Positions 1 to 9,629 are shown, counted from the first letter of the stretch. The stretch: DNA of 64,000 nucleotides from JALZVT01 sp039029135 (GCA_039029135.1 JBCCGT010000003.1:62001-126000), one strand, 5' to 3'. Made by a program: numbers and translations. The notes: generated from the letters alone by a model not told the origin.

Positions 1-2
1 CA

Positions 3-3000
3 GAAGGTCTTATCGGCACCGACCCGAACGATCAGGACACCGACAACGATGGGTTGAACGATGACGTCGAGGTTGGGGCCAACAATATGGTCGATCCGGG
101 CGAAACCAATCCGCTGGATGCCGATAGCGACGACGATGGCATCAGCGATGGCGATGAGGTCAACGGCACAGGACCGCTTGCCAGTTTTGCGGCAACCAAT
201 CCAGTTGCCTTCGACAGCGACACAGACACTCTGAGTGATGGTTTGGAGGTCGGTGTAACGACTGGCATCAGCGGCGGCAACTCTGACGGCAACAGCATTG
301 CGTTTGCTGGTACAGCGGGCGGCTTTACGGGCGACGCCAACGCGCTGACTACGACCAACCCGAACGCGGCAGATACCGATAGCGATGGCCTGAACGACAA
401 TGTTGAAGACGCTAATGGCGACGGCGCCACGGTCAACACCATTGGCGGCACAGGCACGTCAGGTTCGGGAGAAACCGACCCGGCAGTTGCGGATACCGAT
501 GGCGATGGACTTAGCGATGGCAATGAAGTGAATGCTGCCGGACCGCTATCTGGCATAGGCTCAACCAGCCCGCTCGACACAGACACCGATGACGGTGGGG
601 TCGATGACGGTACCGAGGTCAACGCCGACAGTACTGATCCAACTGCGGGTAACGGTGCAGACGATCAGGACGACCCGGACGTCGATGGCCTGACCGATCC
701 GCAGGAAGCGGTTTTAGGCACCGACCCGAACGATGCCGATTCGGATAACGACGGCCTGAATGACGGCGCGGAAGTGGGGGCCAATGGCACGTTGGACGCT
801 GGCGAAACCGATCCGCTCGACGCCGATAGCGACGAAGACGGCATCAACGACGGCGATGAGGTTAACGGCACTGGACCATTGGCCAGCTTTGCCGCGACCG
901 ATCCGGTTGTTTTCGATAGCGATATCGACGGTCTCGGTGACGGCCTGGAGGTCGGCGTGACAACGGGCGTTAGCGGTGGTACGTCTGATGGTAACAGCAC
1001 CGCTTTCGCGGGCACCGCCGGTGGCTTCACGGGCGACGCTGATGCGGTCTCGACGACCAATCCGAATTCTGCCGACTCTGACAGTGACGGCCTGAACGAC
1101 GGCGTGGAAGATGCCAACGGCGACGGCGCCACGGTCAACACGATTGGCGGCACTGGTACGGTGGGCACGGGTGAGACCGACCCGAACAACGACGATACCG
1201 ACGGCGACACCTTGCTCGACGGCGATGAGGTCAACGCAGGCGGCCCGCTTTCCGGCATCGGTTCCACTGATCCGCTCGACACTGACACGGATGACGGCGG
1301 TGTCGATGACGGGACCGAGGTCACCGCGGATAGCACCGATCCGACGGCGGGCAACGGCGCGGACGATGAAGATGACAGCGATATGGACGGCCTTACCGAT
1401 CCACAGGAAACCGTGCTGGGCACAGACCCGAACGACGCTGACTCTGACAACGATGGTCTAACCGACGGCGCGGAAGTCGGCGCTAACGGCGTGCTTGATG
1501 CAGGCGAAACGAATCCGCTCGATGCCGACAGTGACGACGATGGCCTGCGCGATGGCGACGAGGTAAATGGCACCGGCTTGTTGGCTGGCTTTGCCGCGAC
1601 TGACCCGCTGGTGCTGGATAGCGACACCGACGGTCTAGGCGATGGCTTGGAAGCCGGTGCCGCCGGCGGTGGCGTGGCCGCTGGTGCGTCGGATGGCAAC
1701 GGCACCCCCTATGCGGGCACGGCACCCGGGTTTACGGGCGATGCCGATCCCATGACTACGACAGATCCAAACCTCGCCGACACCGACGGCGATGGTTTGA
1801 GCGATGGCGTAGAAGATCTAAATGGAGACGGCGCGACCGTCAATACGATTGGCGCGACCGGCTCAGCCGGATCCGGCGAGACCAATCCGGCGATGGCCGA
1901 CACCGATTCGGATGGCCTGAACGACGGTGATGAGGCGAACGGGAGTGGGCCGCTGGCTTTGCTTGGCGCGACGGACCCTCTCGATACCGATACCGACGAT
2001 GGCGGTTCCCAGGACGGTACTGAGGTGCTGACCGACGGCACGAACCCGACAGCGGGCAATAGCCTGGACGACCTGCAGGACACCGACATGGACGGCATTT
2101 CTGACGTTCTGGAAGGTGTGCTGGGCACCGACCCGGATGACGCCGACAGTGATAATGACGGCCTCACAGACGGCAATGAAATTGGCAACGACGGCAGCTT
2201 GGATGCGGGCGATTCCGACCCCCTGGACGTCGACACCGACGACGACGGCCTTGGCGACGGCGCGGAAGCCCTCGGCCTGGATGCGACGCCCGCCACGGGC
2301 GATGAGACCGATCCGGTTCTGGCCGACACGGATGCAGATGGCCTGAGCGATGGTCTCGAACTCGGCGTCACGGCCGGTTTGCCCGGCGGTATCTCTGATA
2401 CGGGTGCTGCGATGTTTGTTGGCACCAACACTGGCAGCCCGAACTTCGCGATCGATGCCGATTCGTTGACCACTACCGATCCTACGGTTGCGGACAGTGA
2501 CGCGGACGGCCTGCTCGACGGCACAGAAGATGCGAACGGTGATGGCGCGACGGCGTTCGTGATCGGCGACGGCGCGAGCGTTGGCTCGGGGGAAACGGAC
2601 CCGAATATCGCAGACACCGACGGTGACGGCTTGAATGACGGCGACGAGACGAATGCTTCGGGACCGCTGGTCGGCATTGGCGCTACTGATCCGCTCGACA
2701 CCGACACCGACGACGGTGGCTCGATGGACGGCACTGAGGTGCTCGCCGATGGTACCGATCCGACGCTTGGTAACGGCGGCGACGACCTCTCCAACGATCC
2801 GGATGGCGATGGTCTATCGACTGGGCAGGAACTGGCATTGGGTACGGATCCAAACGACCCCGACAGCGATGGCGACGGGATCGGCGACGGCGAAGAAGTT
2901 GGCTTCGACGGCAGTCTCGATCCCGGCGACAGCGACCCGCTCGATGCGGACACGGACGACGATGGGCTCAGCGACGGCGCGGAGCGTTTCGGGTCGGACG

Positions 3001-6000
3001 GCATGCCTGGGACGGGCGACGAGACGAATCCCCTTAACCCTGATACGGACGGCGACGGGCTTGCGGACGGTCTCGAGTTGGGCGTCACAGCGCCGATTCC
3101 GGGCGGCACGAGCGCGGGCGGTGAGCCGTTCACTGGGACTGAAACGCTGGATTTCGCTGCCGACTCCGACCCGACCAGCACGACTGACCCGACGCTTGGC
3201 GATACCGACATGGACGGCCTGGCTGATGGCGTCGAGGATGACGATCGCGATGGCGCCACCGCCAACGTGCTCGGCGACTCGACGAGTTCTGGCTCGGGCG
3301 AGACCGATCCGAACAACGCCGATACCGATGGCGACGGGCTTTCAGATGGCGTCGAGGTGAACGGCACCGGACCGCTCGCGGGCTTCGGGCCAACCGACCC
3401 GTTGGACACCGACACGGATAACGGCGGCGTGAACGATTTCGCCGAAACCATCGCTGGTACCGATCCGGGTATGGCGGCGGACGACATTGTCGACGTGGAC
3501 GGCGACATGGTCGCGGCCACCGAAGACCCGGACGACGCGGATCCCTGTAACCCGAGCAACACCGTCGCCGCGTGCGATAGCGACAACGACGGCATCAGCG
3601 ACGGTGAGGAAATCGCGAATGGTACTGACCCCAACGATCCGGATACCGATGGCGATGGCGTCGCCGACGGCGACGAAAACATGGATGCCGACATGGACGG
3701 CATCAACGACGGTGCTGACGAGGACTCAGACAACGACGGTATTCCCGACGTGACGGAGATCGGTGGGAACGGCAGCATGCCGCCCGATACGGATGGCGAT
3801 GGCCTCGCCGATTTCTTCGATCCCGACGCCGACAACGATGGCGTGCCGGACGCCGTGGAAACCGATGCCGACGGCGACGGCGACGGCATACCGAATCATC
3901 TCGATCCTGACGCGGATGACGACGGACTGCCCGATGTGCTCGATGCCGGTCTGCTCGGCGCGCCTGACACCGACGGCGACGGCATAGTCGATGCGTTCGA
4001 TGTTGACGCCACGGGCGGCAGCGATGCGAACGGCGACGGCGTCGACGACGCGCTGATCGGCCGTGATACCGACGGCGACGGGGTGCCAGACTTGCTGGAC
4101 ATCGATGCCGACAATGACGGCATCCCCGACACCGTCGAGGCCGATCTCGACGTTGCGCTCGATGCCGACGGCGACGGTGTTAACGACGCTTTCGACGTGG
4201 ACCTGGTCGGCGGCGGCGACGCCAACGGCGACGGCGTTGTAGACACGAGTGCGGTGACCGACACAGACGGCGACGGCACGCCCGACTACCTGGATCTCGA
4301 TGCCGACAACGACGGAGCGTTCGACGTGGTCGAGGCCGGTGGCGTTGATGTCAACGGTGATGCGCTGATCGATAGCCCGGCGCTCGAGGGCAGCGACCCT
4401 GCACCCGTCGATACCGATGGCGATGCGGTCCCGGACTATCGTGACCTCGACTCCGACGGCGATGGGGCACCCGATGCAGCAAGCACCGAGTTTGCAGATT
4501 TCGATATGAACGGCGACGGCCGCATCGACGCCGCCCTCGACAGCGACGCCGACGGCATCGCCGACGTGATCGATCGGTTCGCCGGCTTTGGGACGTTCGC
4601 GGACACCGACGGCGATGGGATTCCGGACGAGACCGAAGGCACGAACGACACTGACGGCGACGGCATTCCGGACTTCGAGGACGTCGATTCCGACGGCGAC
4701 GGCATACTCGATTCCGACGAGGTTGGCCCGGATCCGTTGAACCCGGTTGACACCGACGGCGATGGCGTGCCGGACTATCGTGATACCGATTCGGACAACG
4801 ATGGTATCGACGATGCGCTCGAGGGCACCGGCGATTTCAACTTCGACGGTATTCCGGATCGATTGCAGAACGAGGGCGAGCTGGAAACGGCGGTGAGCGG
4901 CTCGGGCGGCGGCGGTGCGATCGCGCCGGTGGGACTGCTTGCACTCGTGCTCCTATTGCTGGTGGGTCGCCTGCGTGGCCGCGTGGCGCCAATGGAGTTG
5001 TCGCTTGCCACCGCTGTCCTCGTCGCGCTACCGCTGGGAGCGCTCGCCGATCACGGCGCCTCGAGCTGCAATCGCTACGTAGCCAAGGACGGCTATGCCT
5101 ACGACGGGCGAACGCCACGTGCGGACGGCGCCGCGTTCGACGGCTGCTGGTATGGCGGCGCGGGCTACGGCTATAGCTACGTCTCGCCCGACGAAGAGGC
5201 GAACAACTTTCGCCATGACCGCTCGGAGAATCACGACGACGGCTTCAACGTATTCATCGGTCGGTACTTCCATCCAAACGTCTTTGCGGAGCTGAAGTAC
5301 GCGGATCTGGGCGAGGCGGGCATCACGAATCGCAATCCGGACGTCGCCGCTGCGTTTCCCGATGCTGCGATCACGTACAAGGTGCCCTCACTGATGATCG
5401 GCTATGAGCCGTTTCGCCGTTCGGCGCTGCGGCCGTATCTGAAGATCGGTGCGTCAGCCATAGCGAACAAGGCCAAGGGCGGACCGGTGCCGTTCGCCGA
5501 GCAGACGTCCGTGCAGCTCGCGCTCGGGGCGGGCGTGAAGTGGACGCCCAACCGGGGCGCGTGGTTCTTGCGCGTCGATGCCGACTCCTATGACGAGGAT
5601 GCCTGGTACGCCTCTGCGGCCATCGGCCGTCACTTGGGTGCGCGACGCGTGCCGATTCGTCACAGCGCGGCATCTGTGCCCGCCGTTGACGGACCCCACG
5701 TCCGATCGGACGTCGAGAATGCGCGCATGCCGTCTCCGGCGGTGCGGGTCGCAGATCGTGACGGCGACGGTGTTGCCGATCGCTTTGATGCCTGCCCTGA
5801 AACGCCTGCAGGCGTTGCCGTGAACGCCGAGGGCTGCCATTCGGATGGCAGCGTGACGACGACGTCGGCGCGCACGCTGCTCGCGATCGTACGCTTTGAT
5901 GTTGGTTCCCCCATCGTCGCAGCGGACGATCCGGCTGTTGTCGCAACGCGGCGTTTTCTGGACCGCCATCAGAACTCGACGGTGGAAATCGGCGGCCACA

Positions 6001-6203
6001 CGGACGCCGACGGAGAGGCCGACTACAATCTGCAGCTCTCTGTGCAGCGTGCGGCGCGCGTGCGGGAACTGCTCGAGCGCGCCGGTATCGATCCGCGGCG
6101 GATAAACATCGCTGGCTACGGTGAGTCGCGGCCCATCGAATCCAATTCGACGGTCGAAGGTAGGCGGCAGAACCGACGGGTCGAAATCGTCGGCGAACAG
6201 TAA
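3..6203 (+). CDS. Thrombospondin type 3 repeat protein fused in frame to an OmpA-family outer-membrane protein (5' partial)
   Basis: The reading frame is open from the left edge, so the true start lies outside the window; a TTG at 54 is only an internal codon. Roughly the first 1,600 residues are calcium-binding-type TSP3 repeats (DxDxDGxxD). A Gly-rich stretch, a hydrophobic helix and an Arg-rich end follow (about 4890-4986), which resembles a GlyGly-CTERM sorting signal. With no stop codon the frame continues into a second apparent protein: ATG at 4992, signal peptide ending ALPLGALA, an OmpA-like beta-barrel, one TSP3 unit (DRDGDGVADRFDACP) and a C-terminal OmpA peptidoglycan-binding domain with GHTDADG, NLQLSVQRA and RRVEI. 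The barrel part alone would be 403 residues (4992-6203). The product is probably surface exposed; calcium binding and cell-wall anchoring are family inferences. It may be translated as two proteins if 4992 is used, although no strong ribosome site precedes it. Confidence 0.85.
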   Translation, partial: EGLIGTDPNDQDTDNDGLNDDVEVGANNMVDPGETNPLDADSDDDGISDGDEVNGTGPLASFAATNPVAFDSDTDTLSDGLEVGVTTGISGGNSDGNSIAFAGTAGGFTGDANALTTTNPNAADTDSDGLNDNVEDANGDGATVNTIGGTGTSGSGETDPAVADTDGDGLSDGNEVNAAGPLSGIGSTSPLDTDTDDGGVDDGTEVNADSTDPTAGNGADDQDDPDVDGLTDPQEAVLGTDPNDADSDNDGLNDGAEVGANGTLDAGETDPLDADSDEDGINDGDEVNGTGPLASFAATDPVVFDSDIDGLGDGLEVGVTTGVSGGTSDGNSTAFAGTAGGFTGDADAVSTTNPNSADSDSDGLNDGVEDANGDGATVNTIGGTGTVGTGETDPNNDDTDGDTLLDGDEVNAGGPLSGIGSTDPLDTDTDDGGVDDGTEVTADSTDPTAGNGADDEDDSDMDGLTDPQETVLGTDPNDADSDNDGLTDGAEVGANGVLDAGETNPLDADSDDDGLRDGDEVNGTGLLAGFAATDPLVLDSDTDGLGDGLEAGAAGGGVAAGASDGNGTPYAGTAPGFTGDADPMTTTDPNLADTDGDGLSDGVEDLNGDGATVNTIGATGSAGSGETNPAMADTDSDGLNDGDEANGSGPLALLGATDPLDTDTDDGGSQDGTEVLTDGTNPTAGNSLDDLQDTDMDGISDVLEGVLGTDPDDADSDNDGLTDGNEIGNDGSLDAGDSDPLDVDTDDDGLGDGAEALGLDATPATGDETDPVLADTDADGLSDGLELGVTAGLPGGISDTGAAMFVGTNTGSPNFAIDADSLTTTDPTVADSDADGLLDGTEDANGDGATAFVIGDGASVGSGETDPNIADTDGDGLNDGDETNASGPLVGIGATDPLDTDTDDGGSMDGTEVLADGTDPTLGNGGDDLSNDPDGDGLSTGQELALGTDPNDPDSDGDGIGDGEEVGFDGSLDPGDSDPLDADTDDDGLSDGAERFGSDGMPGTGDETNPLNPDTDGDGLADGLELGVTAPIPGGTSAGGEPFTGTETLDFAADSDPTSTTDPTLGDTDMDGLADGVEDDDRDGATANVLGDSTSSGSGETDPNNADTDGDGLSDGVEVNGTGPLAGFGPTDPLDTDTDNGGVNDFAETIAGTDPGMAADDIVDVDGDMVAATEDPDDADPCNPSNTVAACDSDNDGISDGEEIANGTDPNDPDTDGDGVADGDENMDADMDGINDGADEDSDNDGIPDVTEIGGNGSMPPDTDGDGLADFFDPDADNDGVPDAVETDADGDGDGIPNHLDPDADDDGLPDVLDAGLLGAPDTDGDGIVDAFDVDATGGSDANGDGVDDALIGRDTDGDGVPDLLDIDADNDGIPDTVEADLDVALDADGDGVNDAFDVDLVGGGDANGDGVVDTSAVTDTDGDGTPDYLDLDADNDGAFDVVEAGGVDVNGDALIDSPALEGSDPAPVDTDGDAVPDYRDLDSDGDGAPDAASTEFADFDMNGDGRIDAALDSDADGIADVIDRFAGFGTFADTDGDGIPDETEGTNDTDGDGIPDFEDVDSDGDGILDSDEVGPDPLNPVDTDGDGVPDYRDTDSDNDGIDDALEGTGDFNFDGIPDRLQNEGELETAVSGSGGGGAIAPVGLLALVLLLLVGRLRGRVAPMELSLATAVLVALPLGALADHGASSCNRYVAKDGYAYDGRTPRADGAAFDGCWYGGAGYGYSYVSPDEEANNFRHDRSENHDDGFNVFIGRYFHPNVFAELKYADLGEAGITNRNPDVAAAFPDAAITYKVPSLMIGYEPFRRSALRPYLKIGASAIANKAKGGPVPFAEQTSVQLALGAGVKWTPNRGAWFLRVDADSYDEDAWYASAAIGRHLGARRVPIRHSAASVPAVDGPHVRSDVENARMPSPAVRVADRDGDGVADRFDACPETPAGVAVNAEGCHSDGSVTTTSARTLLAIVRFDVGSPIVAADDPAVVATRRFLDRHQNSTVEIGGHTDADGEADYNLQLSVQRAARVRELLERAGIDPRRINIAGYGESRPIESNSTVEGRRQNRRVEIVGEQ
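15..3480 (+). repeat. Five tandem super-repeats of about 702-717 bp inside the TSP3 gene
   Basis: The block that opens with TDPND(A/Q/P)D(S/T)D recurs with its Gly/Asp codon at 21, 723, 1425, 2130 and 2847, giving spacings of 702, 702, 705 and 717 bp. Every unit carries the same order of landmarks: EVGANG, DPLDADSD, NGTGPL, GVTTG, TTTNPN, DGATVN, SGETDP, DPLDTDTDDGG. The first three units are nearly identical in length, and the later two diverge and drop some landmarks. This is a higher-order repeat of 234-239 residues built from many TSP3 units, so copy number may vary between strains and may be mis-assembled from short reads. Confidence 0.9.
4890..4986 (+). other. Internal GlyGly-CTERM-like sorting signal
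   Basis: The encoded segment reads GSGGGG, then AIAPVGLLALVLLLLVG, then RLRGR. This is the tripartite layout (Gly/Ser-rich linker, single hydrophobic helix, basic end) of GlyGly-CTERM tails, which are cut by rhombosortase in bacteria with type II secretion. Such signals are normally the last residues of a protein. Here six codons later an ATG begins a second signal peptide in the same frame. Confidence 0.6.
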
Positions 6204-6295
6204 GTCGTCGAGGGGTGCGAGGGGTCCGAGGTGCAGGCGGATGGACATCGCTGTCCCGCCGCTCCGGCGGGGCGCAGCGCGAGCAGCTGTAGGCC

Positions 6296-6745
6296 CTAGC
6301 GCACGATCGCCACGATGTTTCCGCTACGAACGTCCCGCACCCGATAGCCGGATTCCTGCTGTTTCATGACGGCAGTCAGTGGATCGCTGCCGGTCGGCAA
6401 CAAGACCTCGATGCGGTATTCGCCGCCGCCAGCGCCAACGAAGGCCACGCGGCGGACGTTACGGTACTCGCTGCAGTCGCCATCGTCGTCGCGATGCGTA
6501 ACGATCGAGGCGAAGAACGCCACGTTACCGGCGCGAAACCGACCTCTGCTATAGAACGCGCCGCCGCCACAGTCTCGGGGCGCGTGCTTGCCCATTAGGA
6601 TAGACGGCGCGGCGTGGACGACGAGGACATCGGCCGCCGTCAGCGAGTCATCCTGGCTGCGCGGATAGTTGCGCAGTTCACAGGCGCTCAGCAAGAGCAG
6701 AACAAGCAACGCCGTTGCCCGAGAGACTGCGTGTGCCCACGCCAT
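6296..6745 (-). CDS. Small predicted lipoprotein, function unknown
   Basis: A 149-residue protein starting at ATG 6745. The N-terminus is a lipoprotein signal peptide with the lipobox LLSAC (MAWAHAVSRATALLVLLLLSAC), so the mature protein should begin at the lipidated Cys and sit in a membrane facing the periplasm. The reading frame is open further upstream from a TTG at 6910, but the signal peptide argues for 6745. The mature part holds a DCGGG turn and a YRNVRRVAFVGAGGGEYRIEV segment followed by a GYRVRDVRSGNIV end; I do not recognise a family. It is transcribed away from the P450 gene and converges on the TSP3/OmpA gene. Confidence 0.6.
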   Translation of the reverse strand: MAWAHAVSRATALLVLLLLSACELRNYPRSQDDSLTAADVLVVHAAPSILMGKHAPRDCGGGAFYSRGRFRAGNVAFFASIVTHRDDDGDCSEYRNVRRVAFVGAGGGEYRIEVLLPTGSDPLTAVMKQQESGYRVRDVRSGNIVAIVR

Positions 6746-7100
6746 CGATGCTTGGTGTCTGTCGGTCCCTTGCTGCGCGTTAATCGCTTCCGTCCCGGTG
6801 CGGCCTCGGCGCCAGTGTAACCGGCGCCGAGCCCCGATCGGGTCGGACCTAACGTCGGTCTGCCTTACGTCGGTCCTCGCGCCGGTCTTCGCGGCGCTGC
6901 AGGCCCTCAATTGCGAAGGCTCGGCTGATCGTTGCTGTAGCGCACACCAAAAGCTGTCCTTGTCGCTGTCAGCGCAGAATCCACCAATCGCGCGCCCGCC
7001 GTTTCGTTGGTCCCGACCACAGCGGTCGCCGTAGTTCGCAGCGTTGACAAACTGGATCCAATCCTAATAACTCGCCACAGGCAGCGCGAGAGGACTACCG
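6746..7100. other. Divergent intergenic region between lipoprotein and P450
   Basis: This 355-bp GC-rich stretch separates two divergent genes. It contains the short spaced repeat ACGTCGGTC/TACGTCGGTC around 6850-6880 and a promoter-like pair near 7044-7070. I see no coding potential or RNA gene in it. Confidence 0.4.
7044..7070 (+). promoter_or_regulatory. Candidate sigma-70 promoter of the P450 gene
   Basis: A perfect -35 hexamer TTGACA (7044-7049) is followed by TAATAA (7065-7070). The 15-bp spacer is short, but the box lies about 30 bases before the P450 start codon and in an AT-rich spot unlike the flanks. Confidence 0.4.
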
Positions 7101-8252
7101 ATGCACTTCGCGGATCTCGAATCGACGTCAGACCCTTATCCCGTCTACGCGCAGTGGCGTGCGGAGCGACCCATCTGGTGGGACGACGGCATCCAGGGGT
7201 GGGTACTGTCGCGTTACAACGATGTCAGGGCGGTGCTGAAGGACCCAACAAACTTCTCTTCGGATTTGCCTGGCAGCAGGGCTGAGAGCACGCTCAAGCT
7301 GCCACTACTGCACGACGACCCACCGCGTCACACCGCGCTGCGGGCGATCGTCAATCGGTCATTCACGTCGCGGGTGATGAAGCAGATCGAGGCGGACCTG
7401 GAAGGCGTGGTCACGCAACTGCTCGACGCGATCGACCCAGCCCAATCGGTCGATATCGCCGAGGCGCTGACCATACCGCTGCCCGTCGCGCTCATTGCGC
7501 AATTCATGGGTATTCCGTTCGAGCGTAAAGACGACTTCAAGCGTTGGTCGGATAGCCTGACGGCGACCGGTACGGCCAAGACTATGGAAGAACGTCTGCC
7601 CGATATCCTCGAGATGATGGCGTTCTTTCGCGAGGAGATTCCGAAGCGGCGCCAGACGCCGGGCGACGATCTGATCAGTAAGGTCGTCGCAGCGGAGATC
7701 GATGGCGCCGCTTTGACGGAGGAGGTCATCGTCGGCTACTGCCAGCTCCTACTCATCGCGGGTAACGAAACCACGACGAACCTCCTCAGCAACCTGCTCC
7801 ACCACGTCGCCGACCACCCCGATATCTGGACCGAGCTGCGCGAGCAGCCCGTTAAGGTCGACGCGGCGATCGAGGAGTGTCTGCGCTACGACCCACCCGT
7901 GCACTGGATAAATCGAACCGCGCTTGCCGATACCGAGTTTCACGGCCAGAAGGTCGCAAAGGGTGAGAGTGTTTACACCCTGCTAGGCTCTGCCAATCGC
8001 GACGGGGACCACTACGACGATCCCAACACGTTCCGCCTCGATCGGCCGCGCAGCGATCATCACACCTTTGGCCACGGCATCCACTTCTGCATCGGGGCGC
8101 CGCTCGCACGCATGGAGGCCCGACATGCGCTACTGGGCATGCTGAAGCGCTACCGGCACATCGATCACGCGGCCGGTGCGGTCAACGAGCCGACCCACTC
8201 GAGCATGCTGCGCGGCTATCACCATCTTTGGTTGCGTTTAGCTGCGGACTGA
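7101..8252 (+). CDS. Cytochrome P450 (bacterial class I type)
   Basis: A 383-residue soluble P450 with no membrane anchor, as usual for bacterial forms that receive electrons from a ferredoxin. The I-helix motif AGNETTT (oxygen activation) is present. So are the ExxR region in the K helix (EECLRYDPP) and the haem-binding loop FGHGIHFCIGAPLAR, whose Cys is the axial thiolate ligand. All signature elements are intact and the length is typical for the superfamily. No ferredoxin or reductase gene adjoins it, so redox partners must be encoded elsewhere. The substrate cannot be predicted. The gene stands alone between a divergent lipoprotein gene and a tRNA on the other strand. The ATG at 7101 follows GAGAGGA and aligns with the usual short N-terminus. 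Confidence 0.93.
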   Translation: MHFADLESTSDPYPVYAQWRAERPIWWDDGIQGWVLSRYNDVRAVLKDPTNFSSDLPGSRAESTLKLPLLHDDPPRHTALRAIVNRSFTSRVMKQIEADLEGVVTQLLDAIDPAQSVDIAEALTIPLPVALIAQFMGIPFERKDDFKRWSDSLTATGTAKTMEERLPDILEMMAFFREEIPKRRQTPGDDLISKVVAAEIDGAALTEEVIVGYCQLLLIAGNETTTNLLSNLLHHVADHPDIWTELREQPVKVDAAIEECLRYDPPVHWINRTALADTEFHGQKVAKGESVYTLLGSANRDGDHYDDPNTFRLDRPRSDHHTFGHGIHFCIGAPLARMEARHALLGMLKRYRHIDHAAGAVNEPTHSSMLRGYHHLWLRLAAD

Positions 8253-8421
8253 TTGCGCGCCCTGGTCGACTCGCCGCAACCAGCCCAGATCTAACGCTGC
8301 TGGACGTAAGCCTGCTGGACGTAAGTAAGATAGAAGGACAGAGCAGGAACAGGCGTAAGCCGTTCAGGCGAACGCATTCGTCAACTGGCGGACCAAGCGG
8401 GAGAAACTTCGAACCGCAATT

Positions 8422-8509
8422 TGGCGGAGAGGCAGGGATTCGAACCCTGGGACCCGTGAAGATCGCTGGTTTTCAAGACCAGTGCTTTCGACCGCTCAGC
8501 CACCTCTCC
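8422..8509 (-). tRNA. tRNA-Ser (anticodon TGA)
   Basis: The minus strand folds into an 88-nt class II tRNA. The acceptor stem pairs GGAGAGG (8503-8509) with CCTCTCC, and the anticodon arm is CTGGT-CTTGAAA-ACCAG with TGA as anticodon. A long variable arm (ATCTTCACGGGT region) typical of serine tRNAs is present, as is a T-arm GGGTTCGAATCCC. The discriminator G and the CCA end are encoded (8422-8424 read TGG on the plus strand). Confidence 0.97.
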
Positions 8510-8600
8510 GTGAGGGACGGAATTGTGGCGCTCGGATGACGCCGGGGCAAGCGGCGCGCCTGCCCTTTGGCCGGTGACTTGGCCTAGCCCCTGACGTGGC

Positions 8601-9629
8601 CTAGCCGGTGGCGCTGCCGAACCCGTCCGGGTAGTTCGACTGCCAGCGCCACGCGTCCTCGCACATCTGCTCGATGCCATAGCGGGCGCGCCAGCTGAGG
8701 TCGTTGGCGGCGCGCTCTGGATTGGCGTAGCACTCGGCGATGTCCCCCGGTCGGCGCTCAACGATCTCGAAGGGCAGGCTCTTGCCGCAGGCGGTCTCGA
8801 ACGCCTTCAGCGCCTCCAGCACCGAATAGCCGGTGCCCGTGCCGAGATTGTGCACGGCGAGTTGGGGGTCGCTAGCGCTCAGGTAGTCCAGCGCGCGCAG
8901 GTGGCCCTGGGCGAGATCTACGACGTGGATGTAGTCGCGTACGCCGGTGCCGTCGCGGGTCGGATAGTCGTCGCCAAACACGCGCAAGCGCGGCAGCTTA
9001 CCCACCGCGACCTGGCTGATGTAGGGCATCAGATTGTTGGGTATGCCGTTCGGGTCTTCGCCGATTTCGCCGCTCACATGAGCGCCGACCGGATTGAAGT
9101 AGCGCAGGATCGAGATCCGCCAGTCGTCGTGGGCGACATGGAAGTCGCGCAGGATCTCTTCGACCATCAGCTTCGATTGCCCGTACGGGTTGGTGGCACC
9201 CGTGGCGAAGTCCTCTGTGATCGGTACGGTGACCGGATCGCCGTAGACGGTCGCAGATGAGCTGAACACGAACTGTTTGCAGCCCGCCGCGTCCATGGCG
9301 CGCAGCAGGCACAGGGTGCCGTGCACGTTGTTGTCGTAGTAGCGCAGCGGCTGCGCAACCGATTCGCCGACGGCCTTGAGCCCGCCGAAATGCATCACCG
9401 CGCTGAAGTCGCGCTGCGCGAACAGGTCTCGGAGCAGGTCCTCGTCGCGCAGGTCGCCCTCGACAAACTCGAGCTCTTTATTGGTCAGCCGCTTCACGGC
9501 GTCGATCGACGCTCGGGAGCTGTTCGAGAGGTTGTCCAGCACCGTGACCTGGTGCTCCTCGGACAGCAGCTCCACGCTGGTGTGGCTGCCGATATAGCCG
9601 GCACCGCCGGTGACTAGGATATGGCCCAA
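8601..9629 (-). CDS. galE: UDP-glucose 4-epimerase
   Basis: A 342-residue short-chain dehydrogenase-type epimerase that interconverts UDP-glucose and UDP-galactose (Leloir pathway, sugar-nucleotide supply for polysaccharide). The Rossmann motif VTGGAGYIGS lies at the N-terminus, followed by the catalytic Ser/Tyr/Lys set (SSSATVYGDP and NPYGQSK). The GalE hallmarks NLGTGTGYSVLE and RRPGDIAECYA are near the C-terminus. The start is a TTG at 9629, supported by AAGGAG six bases upstream on the minus strand. It is monocistronic and divergent from the histidine kinase gene. Together with ugd and the epimerase at 11549 it supplies precursors for the exopolysaccharide machinery encoded nearby. Confidence 0.95.
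   Translation of the reverse strand: MGHILVTGGAGYIGSHTSVELLSEEHQVTVLDNLSNSSRASIDAVKRLTNKELEFVEGDLRDEDLLRDLFAQRDFSAVMHFGGLKAVGESVAQPLRYYDNNVHGTLCLLRAMDAAGCKQFVFSSSATVYGDPVTVPITEDFATGATNPYGQSKLMVEEILRDFHVAHDDWRISILRYFNPVGAHVSGEIGEDPNGIPNNLMPYISQVAVGKLPRLRVFGDDYPTRDGTGVRDYIHVVDLAQGHLRALDYLSASDPQLAVHNLGTGTGYSVLEALKAFETACGKSLPFEIVERRPGDIAECYANPERAANDLSWRARYGIEQMCEDAWRWQSNYPDGFGSATG

Noticed and set aside
32..3889. Long minus-strand Ser/Pro-rich reading frames opposite the TSP3 gene
   Set aside because: They are the complement of Asp/Gly-rich repeat codons in a GC-rich gene; they have no start signals, no family resemblance and repeat exactly with the plus-strand units.
8297..8325. Direct repeat CTGCTGGACGTAAG (two copies, 15-bp period) as a small coding repeat
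   Set aside because: It lies in a short non-coding stretch before the tRNA; two copies only and no reading frame with support.
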